Translations under genes and position numbers: made by a program
Assembly: GCF_017798205.1 (NCBI RefSeq)
Contig: NZ_CP060010.1
Span: forward strand, 1,426,001-1,490,000
Length of the DNA: 64,000 nt
DNA from: Cognatishimia activa
GTDB taxonomy: Bacteria; Pseudomonadota; Alphaproteobacteria; Rhodobacterales; Rhodobacteraceae
Direction: 5' to 3'
Notes under the pieces: model-generated
The model's input: only the letters and a program-made list of their open reading frames with translations
Database searches by the model: none
What the model was told of the DNA's origin: nothing
Shown: positions 27,322 through 36,084 of the stretch, in pieces
How the letters are laid out: each line of letters opens with the position of its first letter
Numbering within the stretch: position 1 is the first letter of the stretch

Positions 27322-27812
27322 GCGGTGAACCACTTCTCGAGCGCCTGTGGGTCAGCCTCAATAAACTGAGCCTCGCCGCCACAGAACTCTTCAAAGGCCT
27401 GACGGTTCATGCCGTTCACGCCGCAAACCACAGGTACACCAAGCTCGATGGCCTGACCGATCACATTGCGAAAACCGCGTCCGCCTGCCTCGTGCTTGCC
27501 GAATTTGTTGATCACCAAAAGGTCCGCATCCTCGGAAATTTGCGCTTCGACCTCGACCACTGCCTTTTCCAAAGCATCCACGTCCAAGCGACATCCGCGA
27601 GAGTCCTTGCCCAGATTTTGGGAAATGCGGATGGTGGGCCCCTGGGGCATCACCATGACGTCCATGTCGCACATGGCACAGTCTTCGCGATCTGTGTTCA
27701 CCTGCACGACACCGCACACCTTGGTGCCTTTGGCCTCTTGCGCCGTGGCAAAAGCGTGCAGAACCTGATCCAGATCCCCTTTGCCTTCCGTCATGGTGAA
27801 TGCGATTTTCAT
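27318..27812 (-). CDS. DUF2478 family protein
   Basis: A 164-residue cytoplasmic protein of the DUF2478 type, recognised by the N-terminal KIAFTMTEGKGDLDQVLHAF, the cysteine pair CAMC near 46-49, and LLVINKFGKHEAGGRGFRN. The family has a P-loop-like fold and is often found with molybdenum genes elsewhere; no such genes are here. It converges on znuB. Biochemical role unknown. Confidence 0.75.
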   Translation of the reverse strand: MKIAFTMTEGKGDLDQVLHAFATAQEAKGTKVCGVVQVNTDREDCAMCDMDVMVMPQGPTIRISQNLGKDSRGCRLDVDALEKAVVEVEAQISEDADLLVINKFGKHEAGGRGFRNVIGQAIELGVPVVCGVNGMNRQAFEEFCGGEAQFIEADPQALEKWFTA

Positions 27813-27884
27813 TGGCCGCGTCCTTGCTGTGTGCCCCTTATTTAGGGGGGCACAGTGGCAATTTCCATGGGCAAAAGCGACGCG

Positions 27885-28652
27885 CTACGCGCCGGTGTCT
27901 TCTTTGAAGCGAACAACCAGATCTTCGAGCATCCGGCGATAGGGCCAAGGTCCATGGCTGACGCGCGCAACGCCTAATTCCGCCAGCTCTTGGGCAGAGG
28001 GGCAGCCGGGCATCATCAGCACATTCACGGGGATGGTGGCTGCTTCGCAGATGCGGCCGATCAGCTCGGGATCTACAAGCGCCGGGATGAAATACCCGCT
28101 TGCGCCCGCCTCGGTATAGGCGGCCAGCCTTTCCAGCGCTTGCGACATGAGGCCTGCGTGCCAGTCGCGGTTGGCTTCCTTGAGGAAAAGATCGGTACGG
28201 GCATTGATGAAGAGATCAACGCCGAACTCTGTTGCAGCTTCGCGGGCCGCTTGGATGCGTTTGACCTGATCGACCTCGGAATGGAGACCCTTGCCGCCGA
28301 TCATTTGGTCCTCAAAGTTGATACCCACCGCGCCCATCTTCATGGCCTGCGTGACATTGCGCGCAACACCCGTTGGTCCGACCGCATAGCAGCCCTCGAA
28401 ATCCAGAGTGACCGGCACATCAACGGTCTTGCAGATCCGGCTGATGTTCATCATGGCGATTTCGAGCGGGAGCTTTTCACCATCCACAAAACCCTGCGCA
28501 TCGGCCACCGACCAGCTGCCTGTGGCAATGGCCGGGGCGCCTGCGTCAACCAGCGCCTTCGCACTGCCCGCGTCCCAGATATTATAGAGCACAAGCGGAT
28601 TGCCCGGCTGATGCATCTGGGCAAATTGGGTTGCTTTCTCGGCTTGTGTCAT
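27885..28652 (-). CDS. isocitrate lyase / PEP mutase family protein
   Basis: A 255-residue TIM-barrel protein of the phosphonopyruvate mutase/isocitrate lyase superfamily: LVLYNIWDAGSAK, the metal site DFEGCYA, GINFEDQ, FINARTDLF, and a late VSHGPWPYR. The canonical catalytic KKCGH-type loop of isocitrate lyase is absent, as in the 2-methylisocitrate-lyase-like subgroup. ATG 28652 overlaps the ada stop as ATGA, so it is the second gene of an operon with ada. The substrate is unknown. Confidence 0.85.
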   Translation of the reverse strand: MTQAEKATQFAQMHQPGNPLVLYNIWDAGSAKALVDAGAPAIATGSWSVADAQGFVDGEKLPLEIAMMNISRICKTVDVPVTLDFEGCYAVGPTGVARNVTQAMKMGAVGINFEDQMIGGKGLHSEVDQVKRIQAAREAATEFGVDLFINARTDLFLKEANRDWHAGLMSQALERLAAYTEAGASGYFIPALVDPELIGRICEAATIPVNVLMMPGCPSAQELAELGVARVSHGPWPYRRMLEDLVVRFKEDTGA

Positions 28653-29713
28653 GCGGCGCTGTCCTTTTGATAATCCCGTTCCAGCTCGATCAACCGCTGT
28701 TTGCGCCAAAGACCACCGCCATAGCCCGTGAGGCTCCCATCTGCGCCGATGACCCTGTGGCAGGGAATGATCAGCGCGATCTGATTGGCCCCATTGGCAC
28801 GGGCGACGGCGCGCGTGGCGCTGGGTCGACCAAGGTCTTTCGCAAGTGCCCCATAGGTCTCGGTCTGTCCAGCACCAATGGTGAGCAATCTGCGCCAGAC
28901 CAATTGCGTGAACTCAGACCCATGCAAGGTGAGCGGGATGTCAAAGAGGGATGAGCGGCCCGCGAAGAACGCCCCGAGCTGCGCGCGCAGGGTCTCGTGA
29001 ATAGGAAATGTTCCGATCCCAAGCGATCCCTTGGCATAGGCGTTGAGCTTCTTCAGCGACCCGGGCAGGGCTTTGCGGTCGATGAACTCAAGCAAATGCA
29101 ATGAGCTCTTGTCACTGACTGCCACCATTGGCCCCAAAGGCGTGTCGATCCAATCGGCCCTCAAAAGAGCGTCTCTAGCAAAGCTTTGGGGACTTTGGCC
29201 CATGAGTTTCGCAAAAGCAGTTCGAAAGGCGCTGGGACTGTCAAACCCGGCATCAAGCTGCGCCTCGATCACCGGACCGCCTTTGGCAAGCGTGGTAAAG
29301 CCCTCGCGCAGACGGCGTTGGCGGGCCATTTCCAGAAAGGTCATCCCGAACTGGCGTTTAAAAGCGCGTCGTGCGGTTGAGGGATCGATCCCGAGTTTGG
29401 CCACATTTCCTTCGCTGAACCGGTAAGAGGGACGCGCTTCAAGTTCTGAAAGCAATTTGGCGATAACCGGATCCCCTTCGGCATAAGGCGCCATGGGTTT
29501 ACATCTTTTGCAGGCGCGGAAGCCTGCGTCGATGCACTCGCCGATGCTGGCATAGAACTGGCAGTTCTCGGGTTTTGGATTGCGAGCTGGACAGTCGAGG
29601 CGACAGAAAATCCCCGTCGAGGTGACACCCACCCAAGCGCGGCCTTCGTAGGACGTGTCTCGGTTGCAGAGGGCTTCGTAGAGCGTGGCGTGGTCAGGCA
29701 GATCAAACATCAT
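28649..29713 (-). CDS. ada: Ada methyltransferase/transcriptional activator
   Basis: A 354-residue bifunctional alkylation-damage protein. The N-terminal Zn/methylphosphotriester domain carries IFCRLDCPAR and CKRCKP. A central AraC-type HTH follows (ARRAFKRQFGMTFLEMARQR). The C-terminal O6-methylguanine methyltransferase has the active-site IIPCHRVIG near 317-325. Start is ATG 29713 or the adjacent ATG 29710. It is first gene in an operon with the PEP-mutase-like protein; such coupling is unusual for adaptive-response genes. Confidence 0.94.
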   Translation of the reverse strand: MMFDLPDHATLYEALCNRDTSYEGRAWVGVTSTGIFCRLDCPARNPKPENCQFYASIGECIDAGFRACKRCKPMAPYAEGDPVIAKLLSELEARPSYRFSEGNVAKLGIDPSTARRAFKRQFGMTFLEMARQRRLREGFTTLAKGGPVIEAQLDAGFDSPSAFRTAFAKLMGQSPQSFARDALLRADWIDTPLGPMVAVSDKSSLHLLEFIDRKALPGSLKKLNAYAKGSLGIGTFPIHETLRAQLGAFFAGRSSLFDIPLTLHGSEFTQLVWRRLLTIGAGQTETYGALAKDLGRPSATRAVARANGANQIALIIPCHRVIGADGSLTGYGGGLWRKQRLIELERDYQKDSAA

Positions 29714-29785
29714 GCGGTCAGACTAGACCGAGTCGCGTAACACTGGCGTCTAAAATCGGGCGCGGATGTGGGATTTGAGTATTTT

Positions 29786-29900
29786 TAAAGCGTTTCGAGA
29801 TTAACCAGTGGCACTGGTTGATTTCGAAACGCCCACTCCATCATTGGGTTCCGAGCGTTTTGCGCCAAACATTGAGTCAAATTTGGCGTAAAACGCTTTA
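29786..29900. repeat. 115-base MITE/REP-like element
   Basis: The element is bounded by a perfect 10-base terminal inverted repeat, TAAAGCGTTT (29786-29795) and AAACGCTTTA (29891-29900). Inside are two hairpins: 21-base arms around G29811 (29790-29832, two mismatches) and 15-base arms 29855-29869/29882-29896 (one mismatch). It has no coding capacity. It sits in the gap between ada and the TSUP gene. It has the structure of a non-autonomous mobile element or a paired REP element. Confidence 0.65.
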
Positions 29901-29916
29901 GCAAGATGAATGCCGT

Positions 29917-30675
29917 CTAAAGCATGTCCCAGAGCAGCTTCAATGCCAATGCGAGTGAGGTCGTGATGAGGAGCGGCTTGATCAGGCGTGATCCGATTTT
30001 TTGAGCCAGGGACGCTCCAAGACGCGCGCCGAGAATCTGCGCCAGACCCATGGCAATCCCTGTGATCCACCAGGGCGAGGCGACGAAGGCAAAGGCGAGC
30101 ATTCCGCCTACGTTTGACGCAAAGTTCAAAAGTTTCGTATGGGCGGTGGCTTTGAGGACGCCATAGCCAGCTAGTCCCACAAAGGCGAGCATATAGAAAC
30201 TGCCTGCCCCGGGACCAAGAAGGCCGTCGTAGAAGCCGACAAGCGGGACCATGGTGGCCATGAGGACCATTGGAGACATGCGCCGGGCGCGGTCTTGGTC
30301 GTTCAATCCTCGGGAAAGGCCAAAATAGAGTGCGACAGCAATCAGAAGGATCGGCAAGAGAAGGCGGATGAAATCGGTGGGCAAGACAGAGATCAGAAAT
30401 GCGCCAGCGATGGATGCCGCAAAGGCGATTGTGGCGGGCAGGATCTGGGCCTTGAGGTCGACATGGCCGCCTTTGGCATATGTCAGCGCGGCGGTGCCTG
30501 CGCCGAACAAGCCTTGGATTTTGTTGGTTGCAAGGGCCGTGACAGGGTTCGCGCCGCTTAAAAGAAGTACCGGCACGGTGATCAGCCCGCCACCGCCCGC
30601 AATTGCATCGACAAATCCGGCGGCAAAGGCTGCGCCAAGCAGAAGGAGGAGGATCTCGGTTGAGACCTCAAACAT
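29917..30675 (-). CDS. TSUP (TauE/SafE) family transporter
   Basis: A 252-residue membrane protein with about eight hydrophobic segments. The N-terminal AAFAAGFVDAIAGGGGLITVP is the diagnostic TSUP glycine-rich helix, and the repeat VGFYDGLLGPGAGSF is its second-half counterpart. The family exports sulfite, sulfoacetate or related anions; the substrate here is not determined. It starts with no gap after the serB stop, so the two are probably one transcript, with no evident functional link. Confidence 0.88.
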   Translation of the reverse strand: MFEVSTEILLLLLGAAFAAGFVDAIAGGGGLITVPVLLLSGANPVTALATNKIQGLFGAGTAALTYAKGGHVDLKAQILPATIAFAASIAGAFLISVLPTDFIRLLLPILLIAVALYFGLSRGLNDQDRARRMSPMVLMATMVPLVGFYDGLLGPGAGSFYMLAFVGLAGYGVLKATAHTKLLNFASNVGGMLAFAFVASPWWITGIAMGLAQILGARLGASLAQKIGSRLIKPLLITTSLALALKLLWDML

Positions 30676-31548
30676 TTAGGCGAACTCAGACTTTGCGTAG
30701 CCTTGCAGGTAGAGCAGGGCGGTGAGGTCTCCGTGGTTGATGCGGATGTCGCATTCTGCAGCAACCGAAGGTTTCGCGTGCAGAGCAACGCCCGCACCGG
30801 CAAGGCCGAGCATGCCGAGGTCGTTCGCGCCATCGCCAACCGCGATCACCTCTTCGGCGGTGAGGGCAAGTCGCGCAGTGATCTCGTTTAATGCTTCGAC
30901 CTTGGCTTCGCGGCCGAGGATCGGGCGGCCCACGTCTCCGGTGAGTTTGCCTCCTTCGATCAGCAGAGTGTTGGCGCGGTTTTCGTCAAACCCATGCGAG
31001 GCCGCCACATAGGCGGTAAAGGCCGTGAACCCGCCAGAGACCAGCGCCGTATAGCCGCCATTGGCTTTCATCGTCGCCAAGAGCGTTTGGCCGCCGGGCA
31101 TAAAGGTGATGCGTGTGTCGATCACGGTTTGGATGACGCTTTCATCGAGATCCTTAAGGAGGCCAACGCGCTCGATCAGAGCGCCTTCGAAATCGAGTTC
31201 GCCATTCATGGCGCGCGCGGTGATGGCTTTGACATGATCGCCGACGCCAGCGACATCGGCCAGCTCGTCGATGCATTCCTGTTGGATCATGGTGCTGTCC
31301 ATATCCGCCAGCAGCATCTTTTTGCGGCGGTTTTCAGCGGGTTGTACGATCAAATCGATTTTGAGGGCTTGCAGGTCTTCCCAGACCGACCAGAGATTGT
31401 CCGGTTTTTCGGAAAGCGAGAATTCCGCGGCCTCGCCAGTTGCCAGCCACTGTGCTTCTCCACCTCCCCAAGCGTTGCGCAGGTTTTCGACCGTAGCGCG
31501 GTCTAGACAGGGTTTTGCAGGGTTGGTCAGTAGGGTCGCGATGAACAT
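30676..31548 (-). CDS. serB: phosphoserine phosphatase
   Basis: A 290-residue HAD-family enzyme catalysing the last step of serine synthesis. The catalytic DxDST is at D82-D84 (LLADMDSTMIQQE), with the later VSGGFTAFT and GDGANDLGML motifs. The N-terminal 75 residues form an ACT-like region. ATG 31548 is preferred over the longer open frame because conserved SerB sequence starts there and GAGG lies upstream. It is divergent from the thioredoxin-fold gene and serC-serA, so the full phosphorylated pathway is within 5 kb. Confidence 0.93.
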   Translation of the reverse strand: MFIATLLTNPAKPCLDRATVENLRNAWGGGEAQWLATGEAAEFSLSEKPDNLWSVWEDLQALKIDLIVQPAENRRKKMLLADMDSTMIQQECIDELADVAGVGDHVKAITARAMNGELDFEGALIERVGLLKDLDESVIQTVIDTRITFMPGGQTLLATMKANGGYTALVSGGFTAFTAYVAASHGFDENRANTLLIEGGKLTGDVGRPILGREAKVEALNEITARLALTAEEVIAVGDGANDLGMLGLAGAGVALHAKPSVAAECDIRINHGDLTALLYLQGYAKSEFA

Positions 31549-31667
31549 ATTGGGCCTCGTGATGGCGGGATCACTCAGCCCATAGCCCAGCAATTGTGGA
31601 TTTACCAGCAGCGGTGATCCACTGGAGGACCCGTTTCGTATCCTGAACACATGCAATGGAGGTTAGA

Positions 31668-32183
31668 ATGACCGGAATTTTTCGCGCCGCGCTGGTGATT
31701 GCGCTGTTTTGGACAATGCCTGTGCAAGCCAATGCTGTTTTTCCGACTCTGTCATTTGAGGACCTGAATGGCGACATGCATGTGTTGCCGAAAGGTCTTC
31801 CCGGAGACCCAACGATCGTCTTCATTGCCTATAAGCGCAATCAACAACCGGCGGTAAACACATGGATTAATGCCTTAGGCCTTGATCCCAACCGCGGCGC
31901 TGAATTTGTCGAGCTGCCTGTGGTTGGAGCGAATGCCAAGTTTATGAAATCATTCATCGACAACGGGATGAGATCTGGCATCGTGGACCCGGCGTTGCGG
32001 GCGCGTACGATCACGATTTACGAGAACGCGTCTGTCGTAAATCGCCCTCTGGGTTTTGCCGGTCGGGACGAAATTCGAGTTTTGATTGTCTCGCAAAATG
32101 GTGACGTTCTGTGGTCGACATCGGGCTCAGCTACAGAGACCGCTGTGAAGGATTTGCAGGCGGCCTTTACCGCTGCCCAGTGA
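31668..32183 (+). CDS. exported thioredoxin-fold protein without CxxC
   Basis: A 171-residue protein with a signal peptide at 1-23 ending PVQANA. The mature part starts FPTLSFEDLNG and shows a thioredoxin/YtfJ-like beta-alpha pattern (PTIVFIAYKRNQQPAVNTWI; IRVLIVSQNGDVLWSTSG). No cysteine occurs where a CxxC active site would be, so it is not a thiol oxidoreductase. ATG 31668 follows TGGAGG. It lies between divergent serB and serC and may share the serB control region. Function unknown. Confidence 0.7.
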   Translation: MTGIFRAALVIALFWTMPVQANAVFPTLSFEDLNGDMHVLPKGLPGDPTIVFIAYKRNQQPAVNTWINALGLDPNRGAEFVELPVVGANAKFMKSFIDNGMRSGIVDPALRARTITIYENASVVNRPLGFAGRDEIRVLIVSQNGDVLWSTSGSATETAVKDLQAAFTAAQ

Positions 32184-32253
32184 GGCAAAGTTTCCGATAG
32201 GCGACATTTCTGTCGGTCTTTCTGTTTGATGTGCCGTTTTTGTCCCCGAATTG

Positions 32254-32325
32254 CGGTTGCGAGTCGGGCCCTCGCGCTTTAGCTCCGGCGGTGGGACACC
32301 TCTCCCCAACGAGAGGCGCTTATCT
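32254..32325 (+). ncRNA. serC-motif-like leader RNA
   Basis: The 157-base gap before serC holds two hairpins: GCGAG-TCGGGCC-CTCGC (32259-32275) and CCTCTC-CCCAAC-GAGAGG (32299-32316), joined by CGGCGGTGGGACA, and then GCGCTTA and the serC ribosome-binding site. Position, order and conserved-looking linker agree with the serC RNA motif described upstream of alphaproteobacterial serC-serA operons. I recall the motif from the literature and could not align it. It is probably cis-regulatory; the ligand or mechanism is unknown. Confidence 0.6.
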
Positions 32326-32340
32326 GGAAGGGTAGCAGTA

Positions 32341-33483
32341 ATGGCTATTGAACAACCGGCAACGCGGCCGGCGAACCCGCGTTTTTCTTCTGGCCCATGT
32401 GCCAAACCCCCCACCTTTGAATTGAATAAACTCGCGGATGCAGCCTTGGGCCGCAGCCACCGGGCTGCCGTTGGCAAGACCAAGCTGAAAGATGCCATCG
32501 AAGGCACCCGCGAGATCCTGGGCATTCCTGCCGACTATAAAATCGGCATCGTTCCTGCGTCCGACACCGGCGCAGTTGAGATGGCTTTGTGGTCCATGCT
32601 GGGCGCGCGCAAGGTCGAGATGCTGGCCTGGGAAAGCTTTGGCGCGGGCTGGGTCACGGATGTGGTCAAGCAGCTGAAGATCGACGCAGAGGTTAAGACT
32701 GCTGACTACGGTCAGATCGTGGATCTTGCCTCCGTTGATTTCGCCAATGATGTTGTTTTCACTTGGAACGGCACCACCGCAGGTGTGCGGGTTCCGAACG
32801 GCGATTGGATTGCCGATGACCGCGAAGGCATTACGATTTGCGACGCGACCTCTGCAGCCTTCGCGATGGATCTGTCTTGGGACAAGCTGGATGTGACCAC
32901 CTTCTCTTGGCAGAAGGTTCTGGGCGGTGAAGCGGCACACGGGATCATCGTTCTGTCCCCTCGTGCCGTTGAGCGCCTGGAGACTTACACTCCTGCATGG
33001 CCGTTGCCAAAGATCTTCCGCATGACCAAAGGCGGCAAGCTGATTGAAGGCATCTTTACCGGTGCGACCATCAACACGCCGTCGATGCTGGCGGTTGAGG
33101 ACTATCTTTTTGCACTGGAATGGGCGCGCTCTGTGGGCGGCCTAAAGGGTCTGATCGAACGCGCGGATGCGAATGCGAACGCCGTGTTTGATTTCTGTGA
33201 CGCCAATGACTGGATCGCGAACCTTGCGGAGGATGCGGCGACGCAGTCCAACACGTCTGTTTGCCTGAAGTTCACCGATGACCGCATCCAGGACGGCGCG
33301 GCTTTTGCGAAGGCCGTTGCAAAACGTCTGGAAGCGGAAAACATCGCACTGGACATCGGCGCTTATCGTGACGCGCCAGCGGGTCTTCGGATCTGGTGTG
33401 GTGGCACAGTCGAGACCGCAGATATCGAGGCGATGCTGCCTTGGCTCGGATGGGCCTTTGAGGCCGAAATCAGCGCGCAATAA
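32341..33483 (+). CDS. serC: phosphoserine aminotransferase
   Basis: A 380-residue class V PLP aminotransferase converting 3-phosphohydroxypyruvate to phosphoserine. It starts [20 protein letters not shown] and has the PLP lysine in [15 protein letters not shown] and the [11 protein letters not shown] block. ATG 32341 follows AAGGG and lies behind the serC-like leader; the longer open frame would run through that leader. It is followed by serA after a 93-base spacer with two hairpins. Codon choice suggests strong expression. Confidence 0.95.
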   Translation: MAIEQPATRPANPRFSSGPCAKPPTFELNKLADAALGRSHRAAVGKTKLKDAIEGTREILGIPADYKIGIVPASDTGAVEMALWSMLGARKVEMLAWESFGAGWVTDVVKQLKIDAEVKTADYGQIVDLASVDFANDVVFTWNGTTAGVRVPNGDWIADDREGITICDATSAAFAMDLSWDKLDVTTFSWQKVLGGEAAHGIIVLSPRAVERLETYTPAWPLPKIFRMTKGGKLIEGIFTGATINTPSMLAVEDYLFALEWARSVGGLKGLIERADANANAVFDFCDANDWIANLAEDAATQSNTSVCLKFTDDRIQDGAAFAKAVAKRLEAENIALDIGAYRDAPAGLRIWCGGTVETADIEAMLPWLGWAFEAEISAQ

Positions 33484-33495
33484 CAAACGGGGACA

Positions 33496-33542
33496 CGATT
33501 TCTTAGAAAGAAATCGACAGCGGAAACTTTCAAAGTTTCCGC
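33496..33542. repeat. twin hairpins between serC and serA
   Basis: Hairpin 1 is CGATTTCTT-AGA-AAGAAATCG (33496-33516), perfect. Hairpin 2 is GCGGAAACTTT-C-AAAGTTTCCGC (33520-33542), perfect with 11-base arms. There is no T run, so they are not ordinary terminators. They could be REP-type repeats or mRNA-processing/stability structures setting the serC:serA ratio. Confidence 0.7.
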
Positions 33543-33576
33543 CCCCTCCCGAAAATCAATCAAGAGGACCAAACCC

Positions 33577-35172
33577 ATGGCGCCTAAAGTACTTGTTTCC
33601 GACAAACTCAGCGAAACCGCTGTTCAGATCTTCCGCGATCGTGGCATCGACGTGGACTTCATGCCAGAGCTTGGCAAAGACAAAGAGAAATTGGCCGAAG
33701 TGATTGGCCAATATGACGGCCTTGCGATCCGCTCTGCGACCAAAGTCACGCCGACCATCCTAGAAGCTGCGACCAACCTGAAAGTCGTGGGTCGCGCGGG
33801 CATCGGCACCGACAACGTCGACAAAGAAGCCGCCTCCAAGAAAGGCGTGATCGTGATGAACACGCCCTTTGGCAACATGATCACAACCGCCGAGCACGCC
33901 ATCGCGATGATGTTCGCGGTTGCACGTCAGATCCCAGAGGCGTCCGAGTCCACACACGCGGGCAAATGGGAAAAGTCCAAATTCATGGGTGTTGAGCTGA
34001 CCAACAAAACCCTCGGCGTTATCGGCGCAGGCAACATCGGTGGCATCGTCTGCGACCGTGCCCGTGGCCTCAAGATGAAAGTCATCGCGTTCGACCCGTT
34101 CCTTTCTGAGGAAAAGGCCGACAAGATGGGTGTTGAGAAGGTTGAACTCGATGATCTGCTGGCCCGCGCTGACTTCATCACGCTGCACGTGCCTCTGACC
34201 GATGGCACCCGCAATATCCTGTCCAAGGAAAACCTCGCTAAAACCAAGAAAGGCGTGCGTATCATCAACTGTGCGCGTGGTGGTCTGGTGGACGAAGAGG
34301 CGCTGGCCGAGCTCTTGAAATCTGGCCATGTCGCTGGCGCAGCCTTTGACGTTTTCGCCGAAGAGCCTGCGAAAGAGAACGCTCTGTTCAACCTGCCAAA
34401 CGTGGTCTGTACCCCGCACCTGGGCGCAGCAACCACCGAGGCGCAGGAAAACGTGGCGCTGCAAGTGGCAGAGCAGATGTCTAACTATCTGTTGACCGGT
34501 GCCGTTGAAAACGCGCTGAACATGCCGTCTGTGACTGCCGAAGAAGCCAAAGTCATGGGCCCATGGATCAAACTGGCGGATCACCTTGGGTCCTTTGCGG
34601 GTCAAATGACCGACGAGCCGATCCAGGCGATCAACATCCTTTATGATGGTGTGGCGGCTGAAATGAACCTCGCCGCGCTGAACTGCGCCGTCGTTGCGGG
34701 CATCATGAAGAAAGCCAACCCTGACGTGAACATGGTCTCGGCCCCTGTTGTCGCCAAAGAACGCGGCATCAAGATCTCGACCACCAATCAGGACAAGTCC
34801 GGCACCTTCCAGGGCTATATCAAAGTGACCGTCGTCACCGAGAAACGCGAGCGTTCTGTTGCAGGTACCGTGTTCAGCGATGGCAAGCCACGTTTCATCC
34901 AGATCAAAGGCATCAACATCGACGCCGAGATCGGCGCGCATATGCTCTATACCACCAACCGCGACGAGCCGGGCATCATTGGTGCTCTGGGTCAGACCAT
35001 GGGTGCAAATGGCGTGAACATCGCGAACTTTACTCTGGGCCGTGCGGATGTTGGCGGCGAAGCGATTGCGCTGCTTTATGTGGACGAAGCAGTCCCTGCC
35101 GAAGCCCGCGCAGCACTCGCGGAAACGGATCTCTTCACCCAGATCAAACCGCTTCAATTTGACGTCGCTTAA
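33577..35172 (+). CDS. serA: D-3-phosphoglycerate dehydrogenase
   Basis: A 531-residue long-form SerA. The NAD-binding core includes GVIGAGNIGGIVCDRA near 148-163. Catalytic residues are recognisable in INCARGGLVDEEAL (Arg), FAEEP (Glu) and CTPHLGAAT (His). An intervening ASB domain and a C-terminal ACT domain (LYTTNRDEPGIIGALGQT, about 455-531) can sense serine. ATG 33577 follows AGAGG. It is the first committed step of serine synthesis, downstream of serC and ended by a strong terminator. Confidence 0.97.
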   Translation: MAPKVLVSDKLSETAVQIFRDRGIDVDFMPELGKDKEKLAEVIGQYDGLAIRSATKVTPTILEAATNLKVVGRAGIGTDNVDKEAASKKGVIVMNTPFGNMITTAEHAIAMMFAVARQIPEASESTHAGKWEKSKFMGVELTNKTLGVIGAGNIGGIVCDRARGLKMKVIAFDPFLSEEKADKMGVEKVELDDLLARADFITLHVPLTDGTRNILSKENLAKTKKGVRIINCARGGLVDEEALAELLKSGHVAGAAFDVFAEEPAKENALFNLPNVVCTPHLGAATTEAQENVALQVAEQMSNYLLTGAVENALNMPSVTAEEAKVMGPWIKLADHLGSFAGQMTDEPIQAINILYDGVAAEMNLAALNCAVVAGIMKKANPDVNMVSAPVVAKERGIKISTTNQDKSGTFQGYIKVTVVTEKRERSVAGTVFSDGKPRFIQIKGINIDAEIGAHMLYTTNRDEPGIIGALGQTMGANGVNIANFTLGRADVGGEAIALLYVDEAVPAEARAALAETDLFTQIKPLQFDVA

Positions 35173-35200
35173 TCGTCAAAAAACTCATCTATGAGACCGG

Positions 35201-35227
35201 CGTCGCCCCAATTGGGGCGGCGTTTTT
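35201..35227 (+). terminator. intrinsic terminator after serA
   Basis: CGTCGCCCCAA (35201-35211) pairs with TTGGGGCGGCG (35212-35222) with one G-T wobble, followed by TTTTT. It separates serC-serA from the phosphoesterase, whose start lies 15 bases further on. Confidence 0.88.
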
Positions 35228-35241
35228 AATTGGAGACCCCT

Positions 35242-35982
35242 ATGCCCGCTATTTACGCCATCGGCGACATCCACGGCCACTTTGCCCAGCTGGAAACCGC
35301 ACTTGCGCGGATCGAAGAAGACGGCGGCCCCGATGCGCAGATTGTTTTCCTTGGGGATTATATCGACCGGGGGCCTGATAGCCGCGCCGTGATCGATCTC
35401 TTGTCACTTGGCCTCGCAGAGGGCCGCAATTGGGTCTGTCTGAAAGGCAATCACGACGGTTATCTGATCGATTTCCTCGAACATGGTCGCGCCGAGAGCC
35501 TCCTGCGTCCCGACCTGCATTGGTTTGACAAACCTCTGGGCGGTGCGGCCACGTTGAAAAGTTATGGGGTAGATGTCGAAGGCAAATTGATCTCTGAGGT
35601 CGTCGAAGAGGCGCGCGCCGCGATTCCTGAAACGCACAAAGCGTTCATGGCCGCGTTGCCCTGCTCGCATGAGACCGAGACACACTTCTTTGCGCATGCA
35701 GGTATCCGTCCTGGCGTCGCTTTCTCAGACCAAGTCGAGCTTGACCTCACATGGATCCGCGGTGAATTCCTGAACGACACCCGTGACCATGGAAAATTGG
35801 TCGTGCATGGCCATACGGCTGTGAGCTTTCCCGAACATGCTGGCAACCGTGTGAACTTGGACGGAGGCACAGGTTTTGGGCGGCCGCTCTACCCCGGCGT
35901 TTGTGAAGGCGGGCAGGTTTGGGTGCTGACCGAAACAGGCCGCCAAGCGCTTGAGCCACAAAAAACGTTAACCCAGCTTTAA
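35242..35982 (+). CDS. calcineurin-like metallophosphoesterase (PPP-type)
   Basis: A 246-residue protein of the PrpA/ApaH-like phosphatase group with the metal motifs AIGDIHGHFAQ (10-20 region), VFLGDYIDRGPDS, LKGNHDG, and the late VVHGHTAV. These coordinate a di-metal centre for phosphoester hydrolysis of phosphoproteins or dinucleoside polyphosphates. ATG 35242 is selected because TGGAG lies just upstream; the in-frame TTG at 35230 overlaps the serA terminator region. It stands alone. Confidence 0.87.
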   Translation: MPAIYAIGDIHGHFAQLETALARIEEDGGPDAQIVFLGDYIDRGPDSRAVIDLLSLGLAEGRNWVCLKGNHDGYLIDFLEHGRAESLLRPDLHWFDKPLGGAATLKSYGVDVEGKLISEVVEEARAAIPETHKAFMAALPCSHETETHFFAHAGIRPGVAFSDQVELDLTWIRGEFLNDTRDHGKLVVHGHTAVSFPEHAGNRVNLDGGTGFGRPLYPGVCEGGQVWVLTETGRQALEPQKTLTQL

Positions 35983-36084
35983 CCTCGTTTCATAAATCCG
36001 TCACATTCGGCGCAATTTTCCGCCGCTGCTTTGGGCAAACCTCGGCTTGTGGGGGCGTGATATATGCTAACCAAAGGTGACAAG

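Noticed and set aside
27826-27855. CTGTG(T)GCCCC/GGGGGGCACAG hairpin as a terminator
   Set aside because: No T run follows on either strand, so it is only a possible structure between the DUF2478 start and the PEP-mutase-like stop.
33760-35157. Long open reading frame of about 465 codons opposite serA
   Set aside because: It is exactly antisense to a clear serA gene, has no recognisable domain and reflects codon bias. The same applies to long frames opposite soxA, the substrate-binding protein and ccrM.
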